Notes: generated by a model not told the origin, from the letters alone. A DNA stretch of 64,000 nucleotides from Haloactinopolyspora alba (GCF_003014555.1 NZ_PYGE01000017.1:42328-106327), one strand, 5' to 3'. Shown: positions 9,458 through 17,844, counted from the first letter of the stretch. Numbers and translations: made by a program.

Positions 9458-9871
9458 TCAGACGTTGACGACGGCGGTGTTCGACGCCAGGTCGTGCAGT
9501 CCGCGGCCCTGACTGGTGAACACCAGCGGCGGGATGACCAACGCGATCAGCGCGGTGCGTACCGCTGCCGTGATCGGGCTGACACGGTGGCCGTCGAGGT
9601 GCACGACCCTGATGCGCAGCAGGACCTGTCCCATGCTCGCCGCCATCGTCGCCGTCGACGCCACCACGATGAGGTACCAGCAGATCAGCGGCGCCCACAC
9701 GGCAGTGCTCTGTGGATCCCAGGCGGCGCCGCCCACGACCACGGCAGCCAGGATGTTGGCGAGGATCCAGTCGACCGCCAGGGCCGCGAACCTCCGCGGC
9801 CAGCTGGCCGGCGAGCCCGGTCCCGCCGTCGGCAGCCGCGGCGCTGTGGCGGAGTGCTCGTCATTGCTCAC
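9458..9871 (-). CDS. RDD-family membrane protein
   Basis: The 137-residue protein has the RDD pattern: RRFAALAVDWIL at the first helix and GRGLHDLASNTAVV at the end, with about three membrane helices. Proteins of this family are small membrane proteins of unclear function; some behave as ion transporters. The position between DUF4191 and glnA matches the Rv2219A neighbourhood. ATG 9871. It is transcribed towards the DUF4191 gene. Confidence 0.88.
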   Translation of the reverse strand: MSNDEHSATAPRLPTAGPGSPASWPRRFAALAVDWILANILAAVVVGGAAWDPQSTAVWAPLICWYLIVVASTATMAASMGQVLLRIRVVHLDGHRVSPITAAVRTALIALVIPPLVFTSQGRGLHDLASNTAVVNV

Positions 9872-9981
9872 CCGACGAGCCTAGACGTTGGCGTCCCGGA
9901 AAACCGCCTGCCCCATGATCATCGGAGTGAACGCGACCGGATCCGCGCCCACACCACAGTGCGGAAACCCCTGCCGTCCGC

Positions 9982-10019
9982 GTAACACCGGTGAAACACT
10001 CGAGACACGGTAGGGAAAT
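9982..10019 (+). promoter_or_regulatory. GlnR box upstream of glnA
   Basis: The sequence reads GTAAC-N6-GAAAC-N6-GACAC-N6-GAAAT, which matches the two-site GlnR consensus (GTnAC-N6-GAAAC-N6-GTnAC-N6-GAAAC) at every spacing, with one base off in each of the last two boxes. It lies 98 bases before the glnA start. GlnR is the OmpR-type nitrogen regulator of actinobacteria and activates glnA under nitrogen limitation. A TAGCGT further on (about 10029-10034) could be the -10. Confidence 0.85.
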
Positions 10020-10116
10020 GCCGGGATTCTAGCGTCCGGGGCAAGGAGAGCGATCCGGTCAGCGCTGACCGTGACACCCCCCGACTTGCGCCGCGCCAGG
10101 TGCGAAGGAGATGCGG

Positions 10117-11541
10117 ATGTTCACCAACCCCGACGAGCTCCTCAAGTTCGTCAAGGACGAGGGCGTCGAGTACATCGACGTCAGGTTCTGCGACCTTCCT
10201 GGGGTCATGCAGCACTTCAACGTGCCTGCCAAGGCGTTCGACGCGGACGCGATGGCCAACGGCCTGATGTTCGACGGGTCGTCGATCCGTGGTTTCCAGG
10301 CCATTCACGAGTCCGACATGAAGCTCATGCCCGACCCCGCGACCGCGTTCGTCGACCCGTTCCGAACCGCGAAGACGCTGGTCATGAACTTCTCGATCGT
10401 CGACCCGTTCACCGGCGAGCCCTACAGCCGCGACCCGCGCAACATCGCCGCGAAGGCCGAGGCCTACCTCGCCAGCTCGGGCATCGCCGACACGTCGTTC
10501 TTCGGTCCCGAGGCGGAGTTCTACGTCTTCGACGACGTCCGCTTCGAAACAAAGCCGAACGCCGGCTACTACTACATCGACTCCATCGAGGGCGCCTGGA
10601 ACACCGGCCGGGTCGAAGAGGGTGGCAACCGCGGCTACAAGACCCGCTACAAGGGCGGCTACTTCCCCGTCCCACCGGTCGACCACTTCGCTGACCTGCG
10701 CGACCAGATGAGCAACACGCTCACGGCCGCGGGCTTCGAGGTCGAGCGCGCGCACCACGAGGTCGGCACCGCGGGCCAGGCGGAGATCAACTACAAGTTC
10801 GATACGCTGACGCATGCCGCCGACCAGCTGATGCAGTTCAAGTACATCATCAAGAACGTCGCCTGGGAGGCGGGCAAGACCGCCACGTTCATGCCGAAGC
10901 CGCTGTTCGGCGACAACGGCTCCGGCATGCACTGCCACCAGTCGTTGTGGAAGAACGGCGAGCCGCTGTTCTACGACGAGCTCGGTTACGGCGGCCTGTC
11001 CGACGCGGCGCGCTGGTACATCGGCGGCCTGATCAAGCACGCGTCGTCGCTGCTGGCGTTCACCAACCCGTCGGTGAACTCGTACCACCGGCTCGTGCCC
11101 GGCTTCGAGGCGCCGGTCAACCTGGTGTACTCGCAGCGCAACCGTTCGGCCGCGGTGCGGATCCCGGTCACCGGCACCTCGCCCAAGGCGAAGCGGATCG
11201 AGTTTCGCGTGCCCGATCCGTCCAGCAACCCGTACCTGGCGTTCTCGGCCATGCTCATGGCCGGCGTCGACGGCATCCGGAACAAGATCGAGCCGCCGGA
11301 GCCGGTCGACAAGGACCTCTACGAACTCCCGCCCGAGGACTACGGCAACATCGCCACCGTCCCGTCGTCGCTGCCCGAGGCGCTGGACGCGCTCGAGAAC
11401 GACCACGAGTACCTGCTCGAGGGCGACGTGTTCAGTGAGGACCTGGTCGCGACCTGGATCGACTGGAAGCGCACCAACGAGGTCGACCCGATCCGGCTGC
11501 GCCCGCACCCGCACGAGTTCGAGCTCTACTTCGACATCTGA
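10117..11541 (+). CDS. glnA: Type I glutamine synthetase, adenylylatable
   Basis: This 474-residue cytoplasmic enzyme makes glutamine from glutamate, ammonia and ATP. Family motifs are complete: [49 protein letters not shown] and [10 protein letters not shown]. The adenylylation Tyr is present in DLYELPPED, as in the beta subdivision, which fits the glnE gene at 40545. The start is ATG 10117, because the Shine-Dalgarno GAAGGAG (10104-10110) abuts the other ATG at 10111. The last nine codons ([12 protein letters not shown]) form the attachment core of the downstream element, so the C-terminus is supplied by the inserted DNA yet unchanged. Confidence 0.97.
   Translation: MFTNPDELLKFVKDEGVEYIDVRFCDLPGVMQHFNVPAKAFDADAMANGLMFDGSSIRGFQAIHESDMKLMPDPATAFVDPFRTAKTLVMNFSIVDPFTGEPYSRDPRNIAAKAEAYLASSGIADTSFFGPEAEFYVFDDVRFETKPNAGYYYIDSIEGAWNTGRVEEGGNRGYKTRYKGGYFPVPPVDHFADLRDQMSNTLTAAGFEVERAHHEVGTAGQAEINYKFDTLTHAADQLMQFKYIIKNVAWEAGKTATFMPKPLFGDNGSGMHCHQSLWKNGEPLFYDELGYGGLSDAARWYIGGLIKHASSLLAFTNPSVNSYHRLVPGFEAPVNLVYSQRNRSAAVRIPVTGTSPKAKRIEFRVPDPSSNPYLAFSAMLMAGVDGIRNKIEPPEPVDKDLYELPPEDYGNIATVPSSLPEALDALENDHEYLLEGDVFSEDLVATWIDWKRTNEVDPIRLRPHPHEFELYFDI
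11515..11541 (+). other. Attachment site attL (glnA C-terminal codons)
   Basis: This 27-bp core is identical to 21900-21926. It covers the last eight codons and the stop of glnA. The match breaks on both sides (11514 and 11542 differ from 21899 and 21927). It lies 30 bases from the integrase stop codon. Confidence 0.9.
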
Positions 11542-11570
11542 GCAAGCTGACCCTCTGACCTGCGACGGAG

Positions 11571-12653
11571 CTAGTTCACCACCTCCTCGTTCCTCAGAAA
11601 TTCCTCAGTACGGTCGACCAGGACTGCCTCCACTGCGGTCCTGGTCGACTCGTCTGTGTCGGGCCAGAGGTGCGAGTACGTGTTCAGCGTCGTCGTCGCA
11701 CTCGCGTGGCGCAGTCGGTGCTGCACCACCTTCACGTCAGCTCCGCTCGAGATGAGCAGGCTGGCGAAGTAGTGCCGCAGGTCCTGGTACCGGAAGCCGT
11801 CGGGCAGGCCCTCGACCTTGCCGCGTGCGGTGCGGAACGCTCGCTCCAGCTTCCACGGCCCGACCTGGCCGCCGAAGTCGTCGGTCAGGATCCACTCCCC
11901 CGGCCACCGGGCCACCTGCTGCGAGAGGGCGCTGACCAAGGTGTCCGACACGGGGATCGTGGTCTTCGACATCGCGGTCTTCAACGGCGCCGCCGGGTAC
12001 TGCACGGCCGGCCGGATCTCGCGCTTGAGGAACACCACGTCGGCGACCCGCAGACCGCATGCCTCGCTGACGCGCAGGCCGGCGAACGCGCCCAGCAGGA
12101 TCGCGACCCGGTAACGCTTCGGCATGGCGTCGTACAGACCCCACACTTGGGCCGTGGTGGCCACGTAGGGCCGCTGCTTACCCATGGGCGGGGAAGTCCG
12201 CCGGGAGCACGGGTTCCGCGCCAGCACGCCATCGTGGACGGCGTCACCGAGGATCTGGGACAGCCGGCCGTGCAGCGCGTAGACGTACGACGACTCATGC
12301 TCGTCGGCGATCAGCCTCGCGCACCACGCCTTGACGTGGCTCGGGCGGATCTGCGCGAGCGTCATCTCGCCGAACTCGTCCTTGATCCGCGCAACGTGCA
12401 CCTTGGCCTGGCGCACCGTCGACTCCCGGCGCGTGGCGTATCCCTTGAGCCACTCATCGCACCACGCCGACACCGACTGCTTCCGGTCCCCCGGATCCGT
12501 CCACGTGCCCGTGGTCAGCTTCGCGAGCTCGCCGTCAAGCCAGGTCTGCGCATCGACCTTGCGCGTCGTCGTCTTCGTGAACTGCCGGCCGCCCGGGGTC
12601 GCCCGGTAGCGCGCCTGCCACCGGCCATTCGGGAGCTTCCGCACGGTGGCCAT
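11571..12653 (-). CDS. Tyrosine site-specific integrase
   Basis: The 360-residue phage-type integrase has an N-terminal arm-binding region (PNGRWQARYRATPGGRQ), a SAM-like core-binding domain and a C-terminal catalytic domain. Catalytic residues visible are Arg in AFAGLRVSEACGLR, the box YQDLRHYFAS (Gln in place of the usual first His), HRLRHASATTT, and the nucleophile Tyr in TLNTYSHL. The start is ATG 12653, which shares one base with the stop of the upstream gene (TGATG), so translation is probably coupled. The stop lies 30 bases from the attachment core, as expected for a self-mobilising element. Confidence 0.95.
   Translation of the reverse strand: MATVRKLPNGRWQARYRATPGGRQFTKTTTRKVDAQTWLDGELAKLTTGTWTDPGDRKQSVSAWCDEWLKGYATRRESTVRQAKVHVARIKDEFGEMTLAQIRPSHVKAWCARLIADEHESSYVYALHGRLSQILGDAVHDGVLARNPCSRRTSPPMGKQRPYVATTAQVWGLYDAMPKRYRVAILLGAFAGLRVSEACGLRVADVVFLKREIRPAVQYPAAPLKTAMSKTTIPVSDTLVSALSQQVARWPGEWILTDDFGGQVGPWKLERAFRTARGKVEGLPDGFRYQDLRHYFASLLISSGADVKVVQHRLRHASATTTLNTYSHLWPDTDESTRTAVEAVLVDRTEEFLRNEEVVN
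11590..11608. repeat. Candidate integrase arm-type site, left copy
   Basis: TTCCTCAGAAATTCCTCAG contains CCTCAG twice, separated by AAATT. The same 19 bases recur at 21778-21796, near the other end of the element and in the same orientation. The left copy lies inside the integrase C-terminal codons. Position and duplication suggest integrase or excisionase binding; this is an inference. Confidence 0.55.
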
Positions 12654-13204
12654 CAGTCGGTCTCCCCCGGCCCGCGGATCAGTCCTGCTTCCTTGGCCTG
12701 CTGGACGCGTCGAGCCGCGGTTCTCCGCGTGTACCCCAACAGCTGCTCCACGGCCTTGGTGGGCGTCCCCGTGCTGGCGTGCTCCTCGTAGACCTCGGCG
12801 ACTCGCTCCAACTCGGCTGGATTCGCGCCGCGCGATCGTCTGGCGATAGCGGCGTCTACCTCGCCGATTGCCCCCCAGACCTCTCGTTCGTCGCTGAGGT
12901 CTACCTGCCTCAAGGCCCCGCGCGAGTCGGGCACGTATGCGTGGACCATGAACGCCTTCAGGGCCAGTTTGTCCATCGCGATTGTCGAGAGATCGACGGT
13001 ACGCACGCCTCGACCTTCGGCCTTCGATTTCCAGACGAGTGACACGCACTCGGGCACACCGTCGCGGATCTCGAAGTCCGCGTAGAGGTCAGGTGCGCCC
13101 TTTTCGCCTACGGACTCCATCCTCGTCTTTCGCGGCACCTGGGCGTCGCCCAGTGGAACCAGGTCAAGGTCCGTGACGAGCCAGCGAACCCTACTGCTGC
13201 GCAT
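12653..13204 (-). CDS. Putative repressor or regulator of the element (Stl-like position)
   Basis: The 183-residue protein has no family I recognise. It starts at ATG 13204 behind a strong Shine-Dalgarno AGGGAGG; the longer frame to 13459 runs through the promoter region and is rejected. The C-terminal 50 residues look like a helix-turn-helix of the replication-initiator or ParB type: TPTKAVEQLLGYTRRTAARRV, preceded by an acidic helix. The gene is coupled to the integrase, is divergent from the excisionase gene, and has a 19-bp palindrome in its upstream region. This is the position of the master repressor in satellites, so that role is proposed from context only. Confidence 0.55.
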   Translation of the reverse strand: MRSSRVRWLVTDLDLVPLGDAQVPRKTRMESVGEKGAPDLYADFEIRDGVPECVSLVWKSKAEGRGVRTVDLSTIAMDKLALKAFMVHAYVPDSRGALRQVDLSDEREVWGAIGEVDAAIARRSRGANPAELERVAEVYEEHASTGTPTKAVEQLLGYTRRTAARRVQQAKEAGLIRGPGETD

Positions 13205-13280
13205 CCGGTCTACCTCCCTACGCCAAAAGTAGGGGCCACGATGGCACCCATTTGGCATCGCCAACTCTGCCAGTGGCATG

Positions 13281-13299
13281 CCACCGTTGTCAACGGTGG
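13281..13299. promoter_or_regulatory. Palindromic candidate operator
   Basis: The two 9-bp arms CCACCGTTG and CAACGGTGG are perfect inverted copies around base 13290. They lie in the 288-base gap between the divergent repressor-integrase and excisionase operons. A TTGACA at 13316-13321 lies just downstream. A control role for the genetic switch is inferred. Confidence 0.6.
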
Positions 13300-13492
13300 A
13301 TCGAGTGAGACGCCGTTGACAACTCAACAGAGCACCGCACGAGGACATCGGACTCGCCAGGACGCCGCGCTGGTACCGCGGTCGAGCGAGAGGGATGCCG
13401 GGGGAACCGGACAACGGGCGTGCGGCGGGAGCTGGGACCCGGTGAGCCAGCGACATCAACCGACAGACCTACCGCCCGAGGGGGCGACTCTC

Positions 13493-13678
13493 ATGAGCGA
13501 ATTCATGACGACGAACGAACTCGCGGAGATGCTCCGCACCTCGCCCGAGACATGCCGCTACTGGCGCCACCGTGGAACCGGCCCGCGTTCATTCAAGGTC
13601 GGCCGGCGCGTGCTGTACGACCGCGCCGACGTCGAGGCGTGGATCAAGGCCGCCCGTGACGAGCAGGTGCCGGCCTGA
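13493..13678 (+). CDS. Excisionase / AlpA-type HTH protein
   Basis: This 61-residue winged-helix protein of the MerR-like excisionase class has TTNELAEMLRTSPETCRYWR as helix-turn-helix, then the wing GPRSFKVGRRVLYDRADVEAWI. Such proteins direct excision or activate integrase promoters. ATG 13493 is taken as the start because the family begins about five residues before the helix-turn-helix; the upstream extension of the frame is not protein-like. The stop overlaps the next ATG, so it heads a long coupled operon. Confidence 0.85.
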   Translation: MSEFMTTNELAEMLRTSPETCRYWRHRGTGPRSFKVGRRVLYDRADVEAWIKAARDEQVPA

Positions 13679-13971
13679 TGGACACATACGAAAGCCGCCC
13701 ACACGGGGCGGCTCCCGAGTCGACGGCGCAGACGACTGAGACCAGCCTACCGCCGCTCACCGCCGAGGACTGGGAGCACGCGGCCCGCGCCGTGAACGGT
13801 CTCTTCGTCGCCGTGGTGCACCTCGCCAGCGATCGACTCCGCCGTTACCCGTACGCGACGCTGGCGGCTGCTCAGCGCAAGGTCGACCGCGCCCGTGAGA
13901 ACGGGCACGAGGCGTCGGTGGTCCTGGCTGAGCTGCGCCCAGTGGTTGTGCTGCCCGAGGTGGTCGGATGA
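13678..13971 (+). CDS. Hypothetical protein, satellite early operon
   Basis: The 97-residue soluble protein has no recognised family. The first 30 residues are polar and probably disordered; the rest is a predicted helical domain (DWEHAARAVNGLFVAVVHLAS followed by a basic helix). Its ATG overlaps the stop of the excisionase gene by one base, and its stop overlaps the next ATG (ATGA). It is therefore translated as part of the early operon. Confidence 0.6.
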   Translation: MDTYESRPHGAAPESTAQTTETSLPPLTAEDWEHAARAVNGLFVAVVHLASDRLRRYPYATLAAAQRKVDRARENGHEASVVLAELRPVVVLPEVVG

Positions 13972-14318
13972 CGACGGTCGAGTTCGCTACCAGGCTGCTC
14001 GAGCTCGGCCGGGCGCGCGGCCCGGTGCCGCGGTACGGCAGCAGCGAGTGGGAAGCGCTGGGCCCGACCGATCCGCGTCGCTTCGCCGCGGTCGTGGCCG
14101 CCGCTGAGTGTTGGCGCCGGGACAGCGAGCCGGAGGCGATCGCCGCACGGCTGCGGGCAGAGCTGGCCGAGGCCGACCTCTATGTCCGGTACCGGCTCGC
14201 TGAGGCGTCCAGAGACGTCGCCGGCGCGTATTCCGAGCTCGTCGACGAGCGCGGCCAGGTCGTGTCGTACGCCGAGCTCGTGCGGCGCCGGGCCGATCTG
14301 CTGGGGGTGGCGTCATGA
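13968..14318 (+). CDS. DUF2742-like phage protein
   Basis: The 116-residue protein has the motif PRYGSSEWEALGPTDPRRFA followed by AAECW. This resembles DUF2742 proteins that occur in mycobacterial prophage-like elements such as phiRv1/phiRv2. The function is unknown. The neighbours on both sides overlap it by four bases (ATGA), so it is co-translated with the RepA-like ATPase. The presence of this family links the element to actinophage relatives. Confidence 0.6.
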   Translation: MTTVEFATRLLELGRARGPVPRYGSSEWEALGPTDPRRFAAVVAAAECWRRDSEPEAIAARLRAELAEADLYVRYRLAEASRDVAGAYSELVDERGQVVSYAELVRRRADLLGVAS

Positions 14319-15589
14319 GTGAGGTGACCACTCTGTCGGCGGTCGTGCCGGAGTCGGTGCAGTGGCTGTGGCCGGATCGCCTGCCGGTGGGGAAGCTCGT
14401 TGTCCTTGACGGGGACCCGTCTACGGGCAAGTCCACGCTGACGCTCGATCTTGCCGCGCGTGTGTCGGCGGGCAAGCCGTGGCCCGACGGCGCTGTCAGT
14501 GCGGGTCCGGCGGACGTGCTGCTGTTGTCGGCCGAGGACGGACTCGGCGACACCGTCCGGCCCCGGCTGGATGCCGCCGGCGCCGACGTCGCCCGGGTGC
14601 ACGCGCTCGTTGACGTGCCGCTCACGGACGAGGACGAGGTCACGCACCGGGTGCCGCCACAACTGCCGCGCGACATCGGCCACATCGAGCGGATCGTGCA
14701 CGACTACGACGTCCGGCTGGTGGTCGTCGACGTCCTGATGGCGTTCCTCGCCGGCGGTGTCGACAGCCACCGCGATCAGGACGTGCGCGCCGTGCTGCAT
14801 CGCATGTCGGTGATGGCCGAACGCGCCGGGTGCACGGTTCTGCTCGTCCGGCATCTCAACAAGGCCGGCGCCGGGTCACCGATGTATCGCGGCGGGGGCA
14901 GTATCGGCATCATCGGCGCGGCCCGCGCGGCATACCTCGTCGCTCGTGACCCGGACGACGAGGGCCGGCGGATCGTCGCCGTGACCAAGTCGAACCTGGC
15001 CGTCGAGCCGCCGTCGTTGGCGTACCGACTCGTCGACGACCCCGACAACGGATGCGCCCGCGTCGAATGGGAAGCCGGCACCGTCGAGCACACCGCCGCG
15101 ACCCTGCTACGCGGTCCTGTTGACGAGGACGAGCGCACCGAGCGCGACGAGGCCGCACAGTGGCTACGCGACTACCTCGCCGACAGCGGCGGGCAGGCAG
15201 CGAGCAAGGACATCTTCAAGGCCGCCCGGACGGCCGGACACTCCGAGCGCACTCTCAAGCGCGCGAAGCAACGCGCCGGCATCACGCACCAGTCGAGCGG
15301 CTTCCCACGCACGACGTACTGGGAACTGCCCGCACAGTCGGGCCAGCAGGGCCAGGACACAAATCAGGTGGCCCAACTGGACCCCCGTGGCCCAACTGGA
15401 CGTGACCAGCACAAATACGCGCCTCAGTCGGGCCAACCGACACAGTCGGGCCAGTCGGGCCACCCCACAGAGAGTGACCCGACTGGCGCCACCGTCTTCG
15501 ACTTTCCCGCCCCGGCCGACGACTGCCCGCAATGCGGTTTCGGGCTCGCCACGATCGGCCACCGCGTCAACTGCAAGGAGACATCATGA
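14315..15589 (+). CDS. RepA-like AAA ATPase, replication module
   Basis: The 424-residue protein has a RecA-like ATPase domain (AAA_25/RepA type). Walker A is GDPSTGKST at residues 33-41, LLLSAEDG follows, and the Walker B strand RLVVVDV lies near residue 135. Residues 280-330 look like a winged helix (DIFKAARTAGHSERTLKRA). The region 335-395 is rich in Gln, Ser and Gly with repeated QSGQ, and the end carries a small CPQCG zinc-knuckle-like motif. This domain set is typical of replicative helicase or helicase-loader proteins in small actinobacterial elements, so it probably drives autonomous replication after excision. Start ATG 14315 overlaps the previous stop. Confidence 0.8.
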   Translation: MSEVTTLSAVVPESVQWLWPDRLPVGKLVVLDGDPSTGKSTLTLDLAARVSAGKPWPDGAVSAGPADVLLLSAEDGLGDTVRPRLDAAGADVARVHALVDVPLTDEDEVTHRVPPQLPRDIGHIERIVHDYDVRLVVVDVLMAFLAGGVDSHRDQDVRAVLHRMSVMAERAGCTVLLVRHLNKAGAGSPMYRGGGSIGIIGAARAAYLVARDPDDEGRRIVAVTKSNLAVEPPSLAYRLVDDPDNGCARVEWEAGTVEHTAATLLRGPVDEDERTERDEAAQWLRDYLADSGGQAASKDIFKAARTAGHSERTLKRAKQRAGITHQSSGFPRTTYWELPAQSGQQGQDTNQVAQLDPRGPTGRDQHKYAPQSGQPTQSGQSGHPTESDPTGATVFDFPAPADDCPQCGFGLATIGHRVNCKETS

Positions 15590-15765
15590 CCACACCCCCG
15601 AACTCCTACCGGATCGCGCTCGCTCGGTTGTTCGCCGAGTGCGAGGACCGCGGTCTCGGCACCTGGCAACCGACGTTCCAAGCCACCCCCGGACGCGAGG
15701 ACGAGGCCGCCGACTACATCGAGGCCCGCGCCGAGTTCGTCGCAGAGCAGGAGTTCACGCCGTGA
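15586..15765 (+). CDS. Small hypothetical protein
   Basis: The 59-residue protein starts at ATG 15586, with AAGGAG upstream and a four-base overlap with the ATPase stop. It contains NSYRIALARLFAECEDRG and an acidic helix near the end. No family is recognised. It resembles the small early-operon proteins common in actinophages. Confidence 0.55.
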   Translation: MTTPPNSYRIALARLFAECEDRGLGTWQPTFQATPGREDEAADYIEARAEFVAEQEFTP

Positions 15766-15902
15766 TCCCGCTCGACACCACCGGCCACGGTGATGCCGGC
15801 ACGTACGACTGCCAGCACTGCCGAGCGGTCGTGCCGCTGCCGGAGCTGCTCGACCACCTGGCCGCGCATCGTGACCCGTCGACCGACGAGGCCGAACGAT
15901 GA
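15762..15902 (+). CDS. Small zinc-finger-like protein
   Basis: The 46-residue protein starts at GTG 15762, overlapping the previous stop (GTGA). It holds YDCQHCRAVVPLPELLDHLAAH, a C-x2-C and H-x3-H pair spaced like a C2H2 zinc finger. It is one of three consecutive overlapping micro-genes with Cys pairs. The function is unknown. Confidence 0.5.
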   Translation: MIPLDTTGHGDAGTYDCQHCRAVVPLPELLDHLAAHRDPSTDEAER

Positions 15903-16069
15903 CCCGGCCGGGGCTCGTCGACGAGCACGGCGTTCGCCATCGCGCCGGCTGCACCGTGCCGGGGTGGGTCGGTGGCCGACCGGTGATCGCCGGAACGACC
16001 ATCGCTACCTGCGCCGGCTGCTCGGCCGTGCGGATCGTTGCCGCTACGACTCGGGAGGTTCGGCGATGA
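15899..16069 (+). CDS. Small Cys-containing protein
   Basis: The 56-residue protein starts at ATG 15899, overlapping the previous stop by four bases. Its three cysteines include CAGC; the sequence otherwise has an Arg-rich end. No family is recognised. The coupling by ATGA overlaps on both sides is the best evidence that it is translated. Confidence 0.5.
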   Translation: MTRPGLVDEHGVRHRAGCTVPGWVGGRPVIAGTTIATCAGCSAVRIVAATTREVRR

Positions 16070-16320
16070 GTTACGCCGTTCGATGCGCCGTGTGCAGCGA
16101 CTGGACTCCGGTGCGCGGACCGAGCCCGGTCAAGCGGCCGGTGTGCGCGCACTGCTCCACCGAGCAGCTCCGTCCGGGTCGTATCCGCTCGGCGTGTGTG
16201 CACTGCCGCCGTCCGATCGTCACACCGAGTTTCGTCACCCGGCCCGTGTGCAGCGCGTGCCGAGACGACGCCGGCCGGAACGTCCGGCCGGTCACAACGA
16301 AGGGGAATCCCGATGCCTGA
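16066..16320 (+). CDS. Double zinc-ribbon small protein
   Basis: The 84-residue protein has eight Cys in four CxxC pairs: CAVC, CAHC, CVHC and CSAC. Two treble-clef or zinc-ribbon units are likely. ATG 16066 overlaps the preceding stop. The function is unknown; a nucleic-acid binding or transcription-modulating role would fit. It is the last of the tightly overlapped run that starts with the excisionase. Confidence 0.6.
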   Translation: MSYAVRCAVCSDWTPVRGPSPVKRPVCAHCSTEQLRPGRIRSACVHCRRPIVTPSFVTRPVCSACRDDAGRNVRPVTTKGNPDA

Positions 16321-16441
16321 CCACACCGACCACACGCGCCGCGTGCGCGATCTGCTCGCCGCCGAGACGGCGAAGTTGCCCAAGGTGGACGCCAACGGCC
16401 ACCCGATCGAACCCGACCCGGGCACCCGTCCGGCTCGCTGA
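16313..16441 (+). CDS. Small hypothetical protein
   Basis: The 42-residue hydrophilic protein starts at ATG 16313, eight bases inside the preceding gene, with AAGGGGAA as ribosome binding site. It contains a predicted helix TRRVRDLLAAETAKLP. No family is recognised. Confidence 0.45.
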   Translation: MPDHTDHTRRVRDLLAAETAKLPKVDANGHPIEPDPGTRPAR

Positions 16442-16478
16442 CCCGACCCATTCCTCCACCGAACGGAGAACAACTCTC

Positions 16479-17165
16479 ATGGCCATCACTCGCACAAAGC
16501 CGGAAATTCCGGCAACCCCCGGCCTGCCGCACGGCGTGCCGACCACCCTGCCGGCGTTCCTCGCTACCGGCCCGCTGTCGAAGCTCGCCGCAGAGTTCGG
16601 GCGACTGGCCAGCCAGTACGCCTCCCGCGCCGAGGCACATCGCCAGATCGCCAACCCGGCGGCCCTCAACGCCGCCGTCCAGCAGGACGACCTCGACCAC
16701 GCGCTGGCCGTCCGCAACGGCGAGGACGACCCCGGGCCGGTCAACGTCACCGCCTGGCGCGAGAACGAGGAGACCGCCCGTCGCGCCGTCGCCGGCAGCC
16801 GCGACGCGATCAAGCTCGCCTGGGCCGACCTGCTCGAGAAGCTTGCCGACGAGGACGCCGGGGGCAAGCTGCTCGGCGAGATCGAGCACCGCCGCGACGA
16901 CGCCCGCGCCCGCCTGGCTGAGGCCGTCGAGCAGGTGCGCTCGATCATGGCCGAGCTGGACATGGCCGACGACGAAGCGACCTTTGCCAGGCGCGCGCAC
17001 GAATACGCGATCGAGCGCGTGACCGGTCACAAGTTCAACAGCACTCAGGCCCGCATGTGGCCCCAAGGCGCGGTCGTGGGGCAGCCCAAGCCGATCATCC
17101 TCAACGCCCGCCCCGAGCCCTCCGAGAACGTGCTCGCCACCCTGGCGGCCTACCGGCAGGGCTGA
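16479..17165 (+). CDS. Hypothetical alpha-helical protein
   Basis: The 228-residue soluble protein starts at ATG 16479 behind GGAGAA. It is rich in Ala, Glu and Arg, and mostly helical with coiled-coil character from about residue 90 to 180 (DDARARLAEAVEQVRSIMAEL). No enzymatic motif is visible. It lies between the replication module and the HNH-terminase module. In phages such proteins may be scaffold-like or recombination helpers, but nothing here proves a role. Confidence 0.6.
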   Translation: MAITRTKPEIPATPGLPHGVPTTLPAFLATGPLSKLAAEFGRLASQYASRAEAHRQIANPAALNAAVQQDDLDHALAVRNGEDDPGPVNVTAWRENEETARRAVAGSRDAIKLAWADLLEKLADEDAGGKLLGEIEHRRDDARARLAEAVEQVRSIMAELDMADDEATFARRAHEYAIERVTGHKFNSTQARMWPQGAVVGQPKPIILNARPEPSENVLATLAAYRQG

Positions 17166-17310
17166 CTTTCTACCGGGGTGGGGGCGTCAGCGTCGCCCGG
17201 CCGCGGGCGTGCCCACGCGGTCCGGGAGCGATGGCCGAGCGGTGACCCGTCACCACGCCCGACCAGCGCCCCCACCCCGGCAACACACCGACCCACTACA
17301 GGAGGCCCCG

Positions 17311-17703
17311 ATGCCCCGTGCCTGGTCACCCTGCTCCGCCCCCGGCTGCCCGGAACTCACGCCGCCCGGCGTCAGCCGCTGCACCCACTGTTCCCGTACC
17401 GCCGACAAGACCCGCCCATCCTCCGCCGCCCGGGGGTACGCCAACCGCCCAGCATGGCGACGAGTTCGGGCACGCCTGCTCGCTGAGAGTCCTTTCTGCA
17501 CGTGCACTGACGACGGGCACGGGCACGGCTCGCGCTGCCCACAGGCCGCCACTGTCGCCGACCACTACCCGACAACGCGTGCCGAGCTACTCAAGCAGGG
17601 TGTTTCCGATCCCGACGCGCTGCATCGACTGCGTGCGATCTGCGCGAGCTGTCACGGCAAGCACACAGCCGAGCAATCGCCAGGCGGATGGAACACGCGA
17701 TGA
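17311..17703 (+). CDS. HNH endonuclease
   Basis: This 130-residue protein has paired CxxC zinc motifs near the N-terminus (CSAPGC and CTHC) and an HNH core: DHYPTTRAELL, then CASCHGKHT at the end. ATG 17311 has a clear GGAGG. HNH endonucleases encoded beside terminase genes are required for DNA packaging cleavage in many phages with cos ends. The small terminase gene follows after 141 bases, so the pair is read as a packaging-hijack module. About 145 bases before this gene show no convincing gene. Confidence 0.85.
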   Translation: MPRAWSPCSAPGCPELTPPGVSRCTHCSRTADKTRPSSAARGYANRPAWRRVRARLLAESPFCTCTDDGHGHGSRCPQAATVADHYPTTRAELLKQGVSDPDALHRLRAICASCHGKHTAEQSPGGWNTR

Positions 17704-17844
17704 CCGACCGAGGGGGTGGGCACGGACCTCCAACCGGGGCTTCGTGGAACCCGCGGAGGAGGACGGAAGAGTCCGCGCCACCCTGAAACGAACCGAAACT
17801 GATCATGAACCGAGCAGAAATGCTGCTCAGAGGGGGTCGAGACC

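Noticed and set aside
11571..13049. Integrase extended upstream to 492 residues
   Set aside because: The extra N-terminus is the Arg-rich shadow of the upstream gene; the family start and the TGATG overlap point to ATG 12653.
13968..14700. Long minus-strand frames opposite the early operon (13987-14685, 14180-14854)
   Set aside because: They are antisense to four overlapping real genes and have no motifs.
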